This document shows, one piece after another, positions 48,927 through 57,611 of a stretch of DNA of 64,000 bases (its first letter is position 1; each line of letters begins with the position of its first letter). Source of the DNA: Afifella marina DSM 2698 (lineage in GTDB: Bacteria > Pseudomonadota > Alphaproteobacteria > Rhizobiales > Afifellaceae); NCBI RefSeq assembly GCF_900102695.1, contig NZ_FMVW01000001.1, positions 186,001 through 250,000 on the forward strand. The letters run 5' to 3'. The translations under genes were made by a program, and so were the position numbers. The notes under the pieces are model-generated. The model made no database searches, was not told the DNA's origin, and saw nothing but the letters and a program-made list of their open reading frames with translations.

Positions 48927-50696
48927 GTGGACGATCCGCCGGCGAAGCATTGGCCATGGGTGGCGCTCGGGCTCGTCTCGATCGCCTTCCATATCGGCCT
49001 GATCTTTTACGGACTTGCGCCGGCGCTGGCGGCGCGTCCGATCCACATGGCGCTCGTTCTGCCGTGGATGCTGATTTTGCCGGCGAAGACGCCCTGGCAG
49101 CGTTGGAGCGGCTGGGCGTTGAGCCTCCTCGGCATTGGCGGTTGCCTCTACATCGCCGCCAACGCCTCCGAGATCTCTGATCAGTATGGCTTCATCGACG
49201 GGCCCTTTCAGATGGGGCTCGCCGTGCTTCTCATCGCCGTGGCACTCGAAACAGCACGGCGCGCCATCGGCTGGCCGCTGCCGCTCGTGGCTCTCGCGAC
49301 GCTCGCCTATGGGCTCTTCGGGCAATATGTGCCGGGCGAATTCGGCCATCCCGGCCTGCCGCTTGAGAGTTTTCTGGGAACGATGACCCTTGCCGAGGGG
49401 GGCCTCTGGGGGCAGCTCACCGGCGTTTCCGTCAATGTCGTCGCGATCTTCGTCATCCTCGGCGCAATGTTGAATGCGGGCGAGGCCGGCAAGGGTTTCA
49501 TGAATGTCGCGACGGTGGTGGCGGGCCGGCTCAAGGGCGGCGCGGCAAAAGTCGCAACCTTATCCTCCGCGCTGTTCGGTTCGATTTCCGGCTCCGCCTC
49601 CGCCAATGTCGCCTCGACGGGCGCGATCACCATTCCGGCGATGACGAAGCTCGGCTATCCGAAATCGCTCGCCGGAGCGGTGGAGGCTGTTGCCTCCTCG
49701 GGCGGGCAGATCATGCCGCCTTTGATGGGCGCGGGCGCCTTCGTCATGGTCGAGCTGACCGGCACGCCCTACACGCAGATCATGGCGGCCGCGCTGCCGC
49801 CCGCGATCCTCTATTTTCTGACCGTGTGGGTGGGCGTCGACGCCTTTGCCACGCGCTACGATCTGCGCCCGGTGGAATCTGCCGACCAGCCGGAGCGGCG
49901 TGAGGCATTGATCACCTCGATGTTTTTTGCCGTGCCGTTTCTGGCGCTGCTGGCTGCGATTTTCGGGGCGGGCTTCACGCCGCAATATGCCGCCTCCGTC
50001 GCCATTCTGGCGGCCACGATCCTGCTCTTCTTCGATGTGCGCCTGCGCTTTTCCTTCCGCCATTTCGGCGACAGGCTGGCGATCGCCGCCGTGACGGCGG
50101 GGCGCCAGGTGGCGATGATCGGCTCCATCATCATCTGCGCCTCGATCGTCATCGGCGTTCTGTCCTTGACCGGGCTCGGCGTGAAGGTGACGTCGACCAT
50201 CCTCTCCGTTGCCAACGATTCCTTATGGCCGGCGCTTCTCCTGACGGCGCTCGCCTGCCTCATTCTCGGCATGGAGGTGCCGACGACGGCCGCCTATGTC
50301 ATCTGCATTTCCGTCGCCGGTCCGGCCCTTGCCGCCCTCGGGCTGAAGCCGCTCGTCGCGCATCTCTTCGTCTTCTGGTTTGCCCTGTTGTCGACGATCA
50401 CGCCGCCCGTGTGCGGTGCCGTCTTCATCGCCGCCGGGATGATCGGCGAGAACTGGCTGAAGGTCGCGGGAAAGGCGATGCTTCTCGGCATCGGGCTTTA
50501 CGTGATCCCGCTCGGCATGATCGCCAATCCGTCGCTGCTCGCGCTCGGGGTGAGCCCGCTTGCAGCCCTTTTCGCCTTCGTGAAGGTGGGGGTGGGGCTA
50601 TCGATGCTCTCTTATGGCATCATCGCGGCCCGCCCGCTGATGCTGCGCGCGCCTTTGGTTCTCGCGGGCGTTCTGTTCATTTTCGTCAGCGTGTGA
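48927..50696 (+). CDS. TRAP transporter permease, fused 4TM/12TM
   Basis: 589 aa from GTG 48927. Around 14-16 membrane segments; the first ~130 residues correspond to the small DctQ-like subunit and the rest to the DctM-like domain, with GSISGSASANVASTGAITIPAM and GGQIMPPLMGAGAF, the hallmark of fused TAXI-TRAP permeases. Uses a sodium or proton gradient to import the ligand delivered by the upstream receptor. The C-terminus ends at FVSV with the stop at 50694-50696. Confidence 0.9.
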   Translation: MDDPPAKHWPWVALGLVSIAFHIGLIFYGLAPALAARPIHMALVLPWMLILPAKTPWQRWSGWALSLLGIGGCLYIAANASEISDQYGFIDGPFQMGLAVLLIAVALETARRAIGWPLPLVALATLAYGLFGQYVPGEFGHPGLPLESFLGTMTLAEGGLWGQLTGVSVNVVAIFVILGAMLNAGEAGKGFMNVATVVAGRLKGGAAKVATLSSALFGSISGSASANVASTGAITIPAMTKLGYPKSLAGAVEAVASSGGQIMPPLMGAGAFVMVELTGTPYTQIMAAALPPAILYFLTVWVGVDAFATRYDLRPVESADQPERREALITSMFFAVPFLALLAAIFGAGFTPQYAASVAILAATILLFFDVRLRFSFRHFGDRLAIAAVTAGRQVAMIGSIIICASIVIGVLSLTGLGVKVTSTILSVANDSLWPALLLTALACLILGMEVPTTAAYVICISVAGPALAALGLKPLVAHLFVFWFALLSTITPPVCGAVFIAAGMIGENWLKVAGKAMLLGIGLYVIPLGMIANPSLLALGVSPLAALFAFVKVGVGLSMLSYGIIAARPLMLRAPLVLAGVLFIFVSV

Positions 50697-51625
50697 AGGC
50701 TGCGAGCCGGTCGCGGCCCCTGGAAGATCAAGATGCTCTTCTCTCGGAACCGGCGTCGCCATGTGGCGTTGTCGAGGCGAAACCGAGGGGGGCGATCATC
50801 GCAGCGGAAATCTCGCAACAGTTGAAATGGGGCACGCGCGGCGGCTATGCGGCCCGCGGCGTCGTCTATCTGGTGGTCGGCATCCTGGCGGTCCTCGCGG
50901 CGGTCGGGTCAACGCAGGCGGAGAACACGCGCGGCGCGCTCCTCGAAATCCTGACGCAGCCGCTCGGAGATGTGCTGCTCGCGGTCGTCGGCATCGGTCT
51001 CGCCGCTTTCGGTCTGTGGCGCTTCGCCCAGTCGATCGGTGATCTCGACGATCATGGTAGCGATGCCAAGGGCCTGCTTCTGCGCTTTTTCCTGTTCTGC
51101 AGCGGCGTCATCCATATGGGCCTTGCCGCTTTCGTGGTGAGTTTGCTCTTCGCCATTGGCGGCGGGGGCGGCGGCTCCGGCGATCCGACGTCCGGCTGGC
51201 TGACCTGGCTCTTCGGCCAGGCCTGGGGACGCTGGGTCGCGCTCGGCCTCTGCCTCGTGCCGGTCGGTATCGGCCTTGCCCATCTCTATAAAGGGTGGTC
51301 CGCCGGCTACGAAAAATACCTCGATCTCGACCGCGACAAGATGAAGATGGTGAGACCCGTCTGTTCGCTGGGGCTGATCGCCCGCGGTGTCATCTTCATC
51401 GTGATCGGCGTTCTCGCCTTCTATGCGGGCGGCATCTACGACGCCTCGAGCGCGCCGGGCCTCGAAGACGCCCTCAGCTATATTCAGGGGCTGCCCTTCG
51501 GCACCCTCCTCTTGTTGCTGGTGGCACTCGGCCTCGTCGCCTTCGCCGGCTATTGCTTCGTGGAGGCAGCCTATCGCCGCATCCGCATGGGCTCGGTCAC
51601 GATTTCAGACCCGACGCCTCAGTAA
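50693..51625 (+). CDS. DUF1206 family membrane protein
   Basis: 310 aa if translation starts at GTG 50693, which overlaps the TRAP permease stop (GTGTGA). The conserved part begins at about residue 40 (LKWGTRGGYAARGVVYLVVG) and repeats three times: RGGYAARGVVY, CSGVIHMGLA and GLIARGVIFIVIG, each followed by a membrane hairpin, as in DUF1206. Function unknown. The non-conserved first 35 residues make the true start uncertain; no internal ATG with a ribosome binding site is present before the domain. Confidence 0.75.
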   Translation: MKAASRSRPLEDQDALLSEPASPCGVVEAKPRGAIIAAEISQQLKWGTRGGYAARGVVYLVVGILAVLAAVGSTQAENTRGALLEILTQPLGDVLLAVVGIGLAAFGLWRFAQSIGDLDDHGSDAKGLLLRFFLFCSGVIHMGLAAFVVSLLFAIGGGGGGSGDPTSGWLTWLFGQAWGRWVALGLCLVPVGIGLAHLYKGWSAGYEKYLDLDRDKMKMVRPVCSLGLIARGVIFIVIGVLAFYAGGIYDASSAPGLEDALSYIQGLPFGTLLLLLVALGLVAFAGYCFVEAAYRRIRMGSVTISDPTPQ

Positions 51626-51672
51626 ACCGCTGCCGAGCGCGCCGGCTCCCTTTTCCAAATCGCCGATAAATC

Positions 51673-51695
51673 CGGGCGGAGCATGTCTCCGCCCG
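51673..51695. terminator. Bidirectional hairpin between DUF1206 and BA14K genes
   Basis: A perfect 9-bp stem (cgggcggag / ctccgcccg) with a 5-base loop between two convergent genes, 47 bp after the plus-strand stop and 17 bp after the minus-strand stop. Both flanks are A/T-containing (aatgtt on plus, gattta on minus), so it can serve both directions. Confidence 0.65.
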
Positions 51696-51711
51696 AATGT
51701 TGCCGTTTGCC

Positions 51712-52143
51712 TCAGCGGCAGAGCCTGCGCGGCCCGTTATAGGGTCGGTAGGTGCCCGTGCGCGGGTCGAAGCTGCGATATTTCGACGAACAATAGGCAT
51801 ACCATTCGCGTGTCCATGGGCGCGGTGCGCCGTAGCGAACCGGGGGCGGCCCATAATAGGGCGGGCGTGGGCCCCATCCCGGCGGAGGCGGTCGGCGCCA
51901 ACGTGGCGGCGGGCCATAGCGCGGCGGGCCATAGCGCGGCGGACCGTAACGCGGGCGGTAGTAGCGGGGTGGTCCGTAGCGCGGAGGTGGCGGCGGTCCC
52001 CATTGCACCGGCTGCACGATTTGTGCGGCGTCAGGCGGCGCGACCGCAGGGGCTGAAACCGGTGCCGCCGAGGCCGAGGGGATGCTCCAGGCAAGGCCGA
52101 CGGCAAGACAGCAAATTTTGACCGTGAGGCTCTTCAATCGCAT
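51712..52143 (-). CDS. BA14K family protein
   Basis: 143 aa. Sec signal peptide (ICCLAVGLAWSIPSASAA), a Pro/Tyr/Arg-rich low-complexity middle built from RYGPP-type units, and the C-terminal BA14K motif WYAYCSSKYRSFDP...GPRRLC with two Cys. BA14K in Brucella is an immunoreactive protein with lectin-like activity. Probably periplasmic or surface exposed. The repeat tract is encoded partly by exact 15-bp tandem units. Confidence 0.85.
   Translation of the reverse strand: MRLKSLTVKICCLAVGLAWSIPSASAAPVSAPAVAPPDAAQIVQPVQWGPPPPPRYGPPRYYRPRYGPPRYGPPRYGPPPRWRRPPPPGWGPRPPYYGPPPVRYGAPRPWTREWYAYCSSKYRSFDPRTGTYRPYNGPRRLCR
51911..51955 (-). repeat. 15-bp tandem repeats in the BA14K gene
   Basis: Two identical units gggccatagcgcggc (51911-51925, 51926-51940) and a diverged third (51941-51955) encode the RYGPP repeats. 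Further degenerate copies continue to about 51990. Confidence 0.8.
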
Positions 52144-52293
52144 TGTTCACTCCCAGGTCTTGGGCCGGCATTATACGCCGTCTGCCGAGAGTGTTCCCGA
52201 GGTTTGTCAAAGCGAAGGCGCTTTTGACGCGCGCGGGGCCTGCACGCCGTTTTTTTGACCCCGTCGGAAAGTGGCCGATGCGGGCTGTCGCGC

Positions 52294-53484
52294 TCATGCC
52301 GACCGTTCGATCGCCATCGCCGTCGCCTCGCCGCCGCCGATGCACAAGGAGGCGATGCCCCGCCTCACATCGTATTGGCGCATCGCGGCCAGAAGCGTCA
52401 CCAGAACGCGTGCGCCGGACGCCCCGATCGGATGACCGAGCGCGCAGGCGCCGCCATGCACGTTGACCTTGTCGTCCGGCAGGTCGAGATCGCGCATCGC
52501 CGCCATCGCCACGACGGCGAAGGCTTCGTTGATTTCGAAGAGATCGACGTCGCGCAGATCCCAGCCCGTGCGTTGGACGAGTTTCTCGATTGCGCCGATC
52601 GGTGCCGTCGGAAAGAGATTGGGCGCCTGGGCATGGGTGGCGTGCCCGGCGATCACGCCAAGCGGTGTGAGCCCGCGCTTTTCCGCTTCCGAACGGCGCA
52701 TGAGAACGAGCGAGGCCGCTCCGTCTGAGATCGAGGAGGAATTGGCGGCCGTCACCGTTCCGCCCTCGCGGAAGGCGGGCTTCAGGCTTGCGATCTTGTC
52801 GATCCTCGCCTTGGGCGGCTGCTCGTCCTGGCGCACGATTTCTTCGCCCTTGCGGGTCTTCACCGTGACCGGCACGATTTCGTCTTCGAAACTGCCGTCG
52901 GCGATCGCCTTTTGAGACTTTTCAAGTGAGGCGATGGCAAAGGCATCCTGGGCGGCGCGGGTGAACTGATAGGCCTCGGCGCAATCCTCCGCGAAGGTGC
53001 CCATGAGGCGGCCCCTGTCATAGGCGTCTTCCAGGCCGTCGAGGAACATGTGGTCGATGACCTTCTGGTGGCCCATGCGGTAGCCGGAGCGCGCCCGGTC
53101 GAGGAGATAGGGAGCGTTCGTCATGCTCTCCATGCCGCCGGCCGCCGCCACTTCGGCGGAGCCGGCGAGGAGGGCGTCATGAGCAAGCATCGCCGCCTTC
53201 ATGCCGGAGCCGCACATCTTGTTGACGGTGGTCGCCCCGGTGGCGAGCGGCAGGCCCGCGGCGAGTGCCGCCTGACGGGCGGGCGCCTGGCCCTGACCGG
53301 CGCTGAGGACGCAGCCGAAGATCACCTCGTCGATGGCCTCCGGCGTGACCCCGGCCCGCTCCAGCGAGGCCTTGAGGGCGGCCGCACCGAGCTCTGGAGC
53401 GGTGGCGTCCTTGAGGTCGCCCTGAAAGCCGCCCATGGGCGTGCGGGCGGCGCCGACGATGACGACAGGATCGGGATTGTGCAT
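52294..53484 (-). CDS. Acetyl-CoA acetyltransferase (thiolase)
   Basis: 396 aa from ATG 53484. Thiolase motifs: nucleophile Cys91 in NKMCGSGMKA, NEAFA, His351 in GHPIGASG and Cys381 in CIGGGEA. Condenses two acetyl-CoA or cleaves acetoacetyl-CoA. Length and the N-terminal VVIVGAARTPMGGFQG fit the biosynthetic/PhaA class. With acetoacetyl-CoA synthetase (35.3 kb) it would convert acetoacetate to acetyl-CoA. The gene is 116 bp downstream of an acyl-CoA synthetase on the same strand. Confidence 0.93.
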   Translation of the reverse strand: MHNPDPVVIVGAARTPMGGFQGDLKDATAPELGAAALKASLERAGVTPEAIDEVIFGCVLSAGQGQAPARQAALAAGLPLATGATTVNKMCGSGMKAAMLAHDALLAGSAEVAAAGGMESMTNAPYLLDRARSGYRMGHQKVIDHMFLDGLEDAYDRGRLMGTFAEDCAEAYQFTRAAQDAFAIASLEKSQKAIADGSFEDEIVPVTVKTRKGEEIVRQDEQPPKARIDKIASLKPAFREGGTVTAANSSSISDGAASLVLMRRSEAEKRGLTPLGVIAGHATHAQAPNLFPTAPIGAIEKLVQRTGWDLRDVDLFEINEAFAVVAMAAMRDLDLPDDKVNVHGGACALGHPIGASGARVLVTLLAAMRQYDVRRGIASLCIGGGEATAMAIERSA

Positions 53485-53600
53485 GGGATGTCTCGCTTTC
53501 TGAAGCGGGGCGTCGGAAATGCCGTGCGCCGCGGCGCACGGGCTGAGTTCGGACAAGAAGTGCGAAGGCCGGGCGCGGCAGCTCGGCTTGAGCCGCTGGT

Positions 53601-55277
53601 TCAGGCGGCGTCGCTGTCGGTCTTCGCCTTCTCGCGGTTGCGCAGCATGAAGCGCTGCAGCTTACCGCTCGGCGTCTTCGGCAAGGCCTCGGTGAACTCG
53701 ATCTCGCGCGGATAGGCATGCGCGGAAAGGCGCTCCTTGACGTAGAGCCGCAGCTCTTCGGCTAGCTCCGTGGAGGCTTCCGTCCCCTCGCGCAGCACCA
53801 CATAGGCTTTGACGATTTCGGTGCGCTCCGGATCGGGCTTGCCGATCACTGCCACCTCGATGACGGCCGGATGCTCGATGAGCGCGCTTTCCACGTCGAA
53901 GGGGCCGATGCGATAGCCCGACGAGGTGATCACGTCGTCGGCGCGGCCGACGAAGCTGATGCGCCCGTCCTCTTCCATCTCCACCGTATCGCCGGTGCGG
54001 TAATAGCCGTCGGCGATCGCCGGCGTCGGCTGCTGCCAGTAACCGGAAAACCAGAGAAGCGGCGAGTTGGCGATGTCGACGGCAAGAATGCCGGGCTTGT
54101 GCGCCGGCAGTTCGCGGCTTGCATCGTCGAGAACGGCGACGCGGTAGCCGGGCATGGCATGGCCGGCGGAGCCCGGATGCACATGATGACGGAGGCGGTG
54201 GTGGTTGTTCACCACCATGCCGAGTTCGGTCTGTCCGTAATGATCGTGGATCGGGGCATTAAGATACTCGGCGAACCAGCGGATGACCTCCGGGTTGAGC
54301 GGTTCGCCGGCGCTCGAGACGGCACGGAGCTGGCCTTTGACCTCGGCGGCGGCTTCGGGACCGGCGGCGATCAGAAGCCGGAAGGCGGTCGGCGAGCCGG
54401 CGAGGTTGGTGATGCCGTAGCGCTTGATGATGTCGTAGGTGCTCGCCGCCGTGAACGGCCCATCATAGAAGGTGGTGGCATGGCCGAGGACGAGCGGGCC
54501 GGTGACGGCGTAATAAAGGCCGTAGGCCCAGCCCGGATCGGCGATGTTCCAGAAGACGTCGTCCGCCCGCAATTCCACGGCATCGCGCATATAGACGAGG
54601 AAAGCAGCGAGCGCCTTGAGTGGCACCGGCACACCCTTGGGAAGACCCGTCGTGCCGGACGTGGACATCATCAAGAAGAGATCGTCGCCGCGGCGCATCA
54701 CCGGCGCAAATTCCTCCGACTGGCGCGCCATGGCGCTGTCGAAGTCGATGTCGCCCGATGAAGAGGCCGTGCTGTCCTCGCCACCGATGCGCACGACCCG
54801 CGGAAGATCCGCAATCGCATCGAGCTTGCCGCGATTGGCCGTGTCGGTCACGACGAGGCGGGCATCCGACATTTGGAGCCGGTGCTCGATCGCTTTCGGG
54901 CCGAAGGCCGTGAAGAGCGGCTGGTAGACGGCGCCCGCCCGCCAGGTTCCGAGGATGGTGGCAAGGAGTGCCGGCGTGCGCGGCAGCATGCCGGCGACGA
55001 CGTCCCCCGGCTTGACGCCTTCTTCGGTGAGGAGGTTGGCAAAGCGGGCCGAGAGCTTTTGCATCTGAGCGAAGCTGTAGGTCTCCTGACGGCCATCGGC
55101 GCTGATCCATTGAAGAGCGGTGCCTCCGCCTTCGACATGCCGGTCGCAGCATTCGACGCAGGCGTTGATCCCGTTCTCAAGATCGCCCGAGAGAAGCTTC
55201 GTAATGTCGTCGAGGCGAAATTTTGCGATCGCTTCGGCATAGTCGTCGCGATCTTCGCTGCCAGAAGGCGCGGCCAT
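53601..55277 (-). CDS. AMP-dependent acyl-CoA synthetase
   Basis: 558 aa. P-loop MSTSGTTGLPKGVPVP, then YGQTELGM, GRADDVITSSGYRIGPFDVE and the C-terminal acyl-adenylate Lys in LPKTPSGKLQR. It resembles medium-chain or propionate/acetate-type ligases of the AcsM group more than true acetyl-CoA synthetase, which is ~650 aa. Start ATG 55277 with gggagg upstream. Sits next to a divergent AraC regulator, which may control it and the thiolase. Substrate not deducible. Confidence 0.87.
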   Translation of the reverse strand: MAAPSGSEDRDDYAEAIAKFRLDDITKLLSGDLENGINACVECCDRHVEGGGTALQWISADGRQETYSFAQMQKLSARFANLLTEEGVKPGDVVAGMLPRTPALLATILGTWRAGAVYQPLFTAFGPKAIEHRLQMSDARLVVTDTANRGKLDAIADLPRVVRIGGEDSTASSSGDIDFDSAMARQSEEFAPVMRRGDDLFLMMSTSGTTGLPKGVPVPLKALAAFLVYMRDAVELRADDVFWNIADPGWAYGLYYAVTGPLVLGHATTFYDGPFTAASTYDIIKRYGITNLAGSPTAFRLLIAAGPEAAAEVKGQLRAVSSAGEPLNPEVIRWFAEYLNAPIHDHYGQTELGMVVNNHHRLRHHVHPGSAGHAMPGYRVAVLDDASRELPAHKPGILAVDIANSPLLWFSGYWQQPTPAIADGYYRTGDTVEMEEDGRISFVGRADDVITSSGYRIGPFDVESALIEHPAVIEVAVIGKPDPERTEIVKAYVVLREGTEASTELAEELRLYVKERLSAHAYPREIEFTEALPKTPSGKLQRFMLRNREKAKTDSDAA

Positions 55278-55436
55278 ATCTGTCCTCCCTGAGTTCCTTT
55301 CCGCTGCGGCGGAGGAACCGTGTTCTTTTGTGAAGTCAGGTTAGCGATGAAGAGATATGGCGTACGATGACCGAATTGCTCTAATTTCGTGATCGGTTTT
55401 GCCACTTTTGGGGAGTGGGCTTGATTGGAACGGCGC

Positions 55437-56465
55437 ATGATCGCCCCGTGTTTCGTCGAAGACGCGCTCGCCTGTCTCGACCGGCGCGGCATCGCGCGAG
55501 AGCCGCTCCTGCGCCAGGCCGGCATGCCCGCAACCGTGGTCGAGCCGGTCTCGGCCGAGCAATACGGGGCGCTCTGGTTGGCGGTGGCGCTTGCGGTCGA
55601 TGACGAGTTCTTCGGCGAGGCCGCAAGGCCCATGCCGCGCGGCAGTTTCACGCTTCTTTGCCATGCGATCCTGTCGGCGAAGAGCCTGGAGCAGGCGCTG
55701 CGGCGGGCGCTGCGTTTTCTGCGGGTCGTTCTGGAAGACCCTTATGGCGAGCTCTGCATTTCAGACGGGCTTGCCGAGATCGTCCTGAAGGACCGGGCCG
55801 GCCCGCGCTCCGCCTTCGCCTACCGCACCTATTGGATCATGGTGCATGGGCTCTCCTGCTGGCTGATCGGGCGGCGCATTCCCCTGCGCCGCGTGGATTT
55901 TCGCGGGCCGCCGCCGCCGCACGAGGCGGAGTACCGGCTGTTCTTCGGCGCGCCGGTGCGTTTCGGGCAGCCGGAAAGCCGGCTCGTCTTCGATGCCGAT
56001 TTTCTCAAACTCGCGCCGATCCGCAACGAGCGGGCGCTGCGCGAATTCCTGCGTCAGGCACCCGCCAATATTCTGGTGCGCTACCGCCATGATGCCGGGC
56101 AGGCGGCGCGGCTGCGCGAGCGCTTGAGGTCGATGCCGCCGTCGGCCTGGCCGGGCTTTGAAGAGCTTGCCGCGCAGATGCGTTTGCCCGCCTCCACCTT
56201 GCGGCGGAAGCTGCGTCTCGAAGGCCAGACCTACAACGACATCAAGGACGAGCTGCGCATGGCGGTGGCGACGCAGGAGCTTCTCCACGGCCATTCAAAG
56301 GTTGGCGAGCTTGCCGCCGATCTCGGCTTTTCCGAGCCGAGCGCCTTCCATCGCGCCTTTCGCCGATGGACCGGCAAGAGCCCGGGCGAATTTCGCCGCG
56401 AGGCCAGAAAGCCCGTGCCCCGATCCCCCGGCGAACCAGGCTCGGCAACGAAGAACACGCTCTGA
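55437..56465 (+). CDS. AraC-family regulator with arabinose-binding-like N-terminal domain
   Basis: 342 aa from ATG 55437; a TTG at 55425 is the alternative start. Residues ~20-210 resemble the AraC_binding-2/Arabinose_bd domain found in OruR-type regulators (RGSFTLLCHAILSAKSLEQALRRALRF). The C-terminal ~100 residues are the double HTH, with MRLPASTLRRKLRLEGQTY and VGELAADLGFSEPSAFHRAF. Divergent from the acyl-CoA synthetase gene with 159 bp between starts, so that gene is its likely target. Confidence 0.87.
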   Translation: MIAPCFVEDALACLDRRGIAREPLLRQAGMPATVVEPVSAEQYGALWLAVALAVDDEFFGEAARPMPRGSFTLLCHAILSAKSLEQALRRALRFLRVVLEDPYGELCISDGLAEIVLKDRAGPRSAFAYRTYWIMVHGLSCWLIGRRIPLRRVDFRGPPPPHEAEYRLFFGAPVRFGQPESRLVFDADFLKLAPIRNERALREFLRQAPANILVRYRHDAGQAARLRERLRSMPPSAWPGFEELAAQMRLPASTLRRKLRLEGQTYNDIKDELRMAVATQELLHGHSKVGELAADLGFSEPSAFHRAFRRWTGKSPGEFRREARKPVPRSPGEPGSATKNTL

Positions 56466-56692
56466 AGGCGCGACGAATCCGCCGCAAACGCGGTTTCCGG
56501 CGCGACTTTTGGAGCTTCCATCATGGACAAGGCGTTCACCTGCGGTACCTAGCTGGTGGTTGACCGTTGGATGAGCTGCGGGGGACGAGGGTGCAATCCG
56601 GGGAGCTTGCTTCGAAGCTTCGGATTCTCTGGCGTTTCGCACGGCGTGCCGATGGTCGCGTCACCCATCGTCGGAGATTTCGGAGATCGTTG

Positions 56693-57601
56693 ATGAAAAC
56701 TCTTCTCGCCCTGGCTGTCGCGGCCGGAACGTTTGCAGCCAGTAGCGCCTCCGCCCAGGTGGTCGTCTCCTCCAAGATCGACACCGAAGGCGGCGTCATC
56801 GGCAACATCATCCTGGAAGTCCTGAACGATGCCGGCATCGAGACGGAAAACCGTCTGCAGCTCGGCGCGACGCCCGTGGTGCGCAAGGCGATCACCGCCG
56901 GCGAGATCGACATCTACCCGGAATATACCGGCAACGCGGCCTTCTTCTTCAACCGTGCCGACGAGCCCGTCTGGACCGATGCCGAGAAGGCCTACGACAT
57001 GGCCAAGAAGCTCGACGGAGAGGAAAACGACATCGTCTGGCTGACGCCGGCGCCGGCCAACAACACCTGGGCCGTGGCGCTTAGAAGCGATGTGGCAGAG
57101 GAGAACGACATCACGACCTTCTCCGATTTCGGCAAATGGGTGACGGACGGCGGCGACGTCAAGCTTGTCGCCTCCTCGGAATTCGTGAACTCCGCCGCGG
57201 CTCTGCCGGCCTTCCAGAAGGCGTATGACTTTAAGCTCAATTCCGATCAGCTCATCGTGCTGTCGGGCGGCGATACGGCGGCGACGATCCGCGCGGCGGC
57301 GCGCGAGACGAACGGCGCCAATGCGGCGATGGTCTACGGCACCGACGGCGCGATCCAGGCGGCGGGCCTTCAGGTTCTGGAGGACGACAAGGGTGTGCAG
57401 CCGGTCTATCAGCCGACGGCGATCATCAGAAAACCCGTCCTCGACGAGCATCCGGAGATCGCCGATCTCTTGAAGCCCGTTTTCGAAGCGTTGACGCTCG
57501 AGACGCTGCAGAAGCTCAACGGCCAGGTGCAGGTCGAGGGCCAGCCGGCGGCCGATGTGGCCCATGAATTCCTCGTCTCGCACGATTTCATCGACGGCTG
57601 A
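56693..57601 (+). CDS. osmF: Osmoprotectant ABC importer, binding protein (OsmF/YehZ-like)
   Basis: 302 aa from ATG 56693 with ggag seven bases upstream. Signal peptide KTLLALAVAAGTFAASSASA (cleavage near residue 21), then the OpuAC-type fold with SSKIDTEGGVIGNIILEVLN and GEIDIYPEYTGNAAFFF. The length matches YehZ (about 305 aa), and the gene order that follows is exactly that of E. coli yehZYXW. Binds glycine betaine or a related quaternary amine. The 227 bp before it, back to the AraC gene, hold the promoter but no gene I can support. Confidence 0.88.
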   Translation: MKTLLALAVAAGTFAASSASAQVVVSSKIDTEGGVIGNIILEVLNDAGIETENRLQLGATPVVRKAITAGEIDIYPEYTGNAAFFFNRADEPVWTDAEKAYDMAKKLDGEENDIVWLTPAPANNTWAVALRSDVAEENDITTFSDFGKWVTDGGDVKLVASSEFVNSAAALPAFQKAYDFKLNSDQLIVLSGGDTAATIRAAARETNGANAAMVYGTDGAIQAAGLQVLEDDKGVQPVYQPTAIIRKPVLDEHPEIADLLKPVFEALTLETLQKLNGQVQVEGQPAADVAHEFLVSHDFIDG

Positions 57602-57611
57602 GCCGGGCTTT

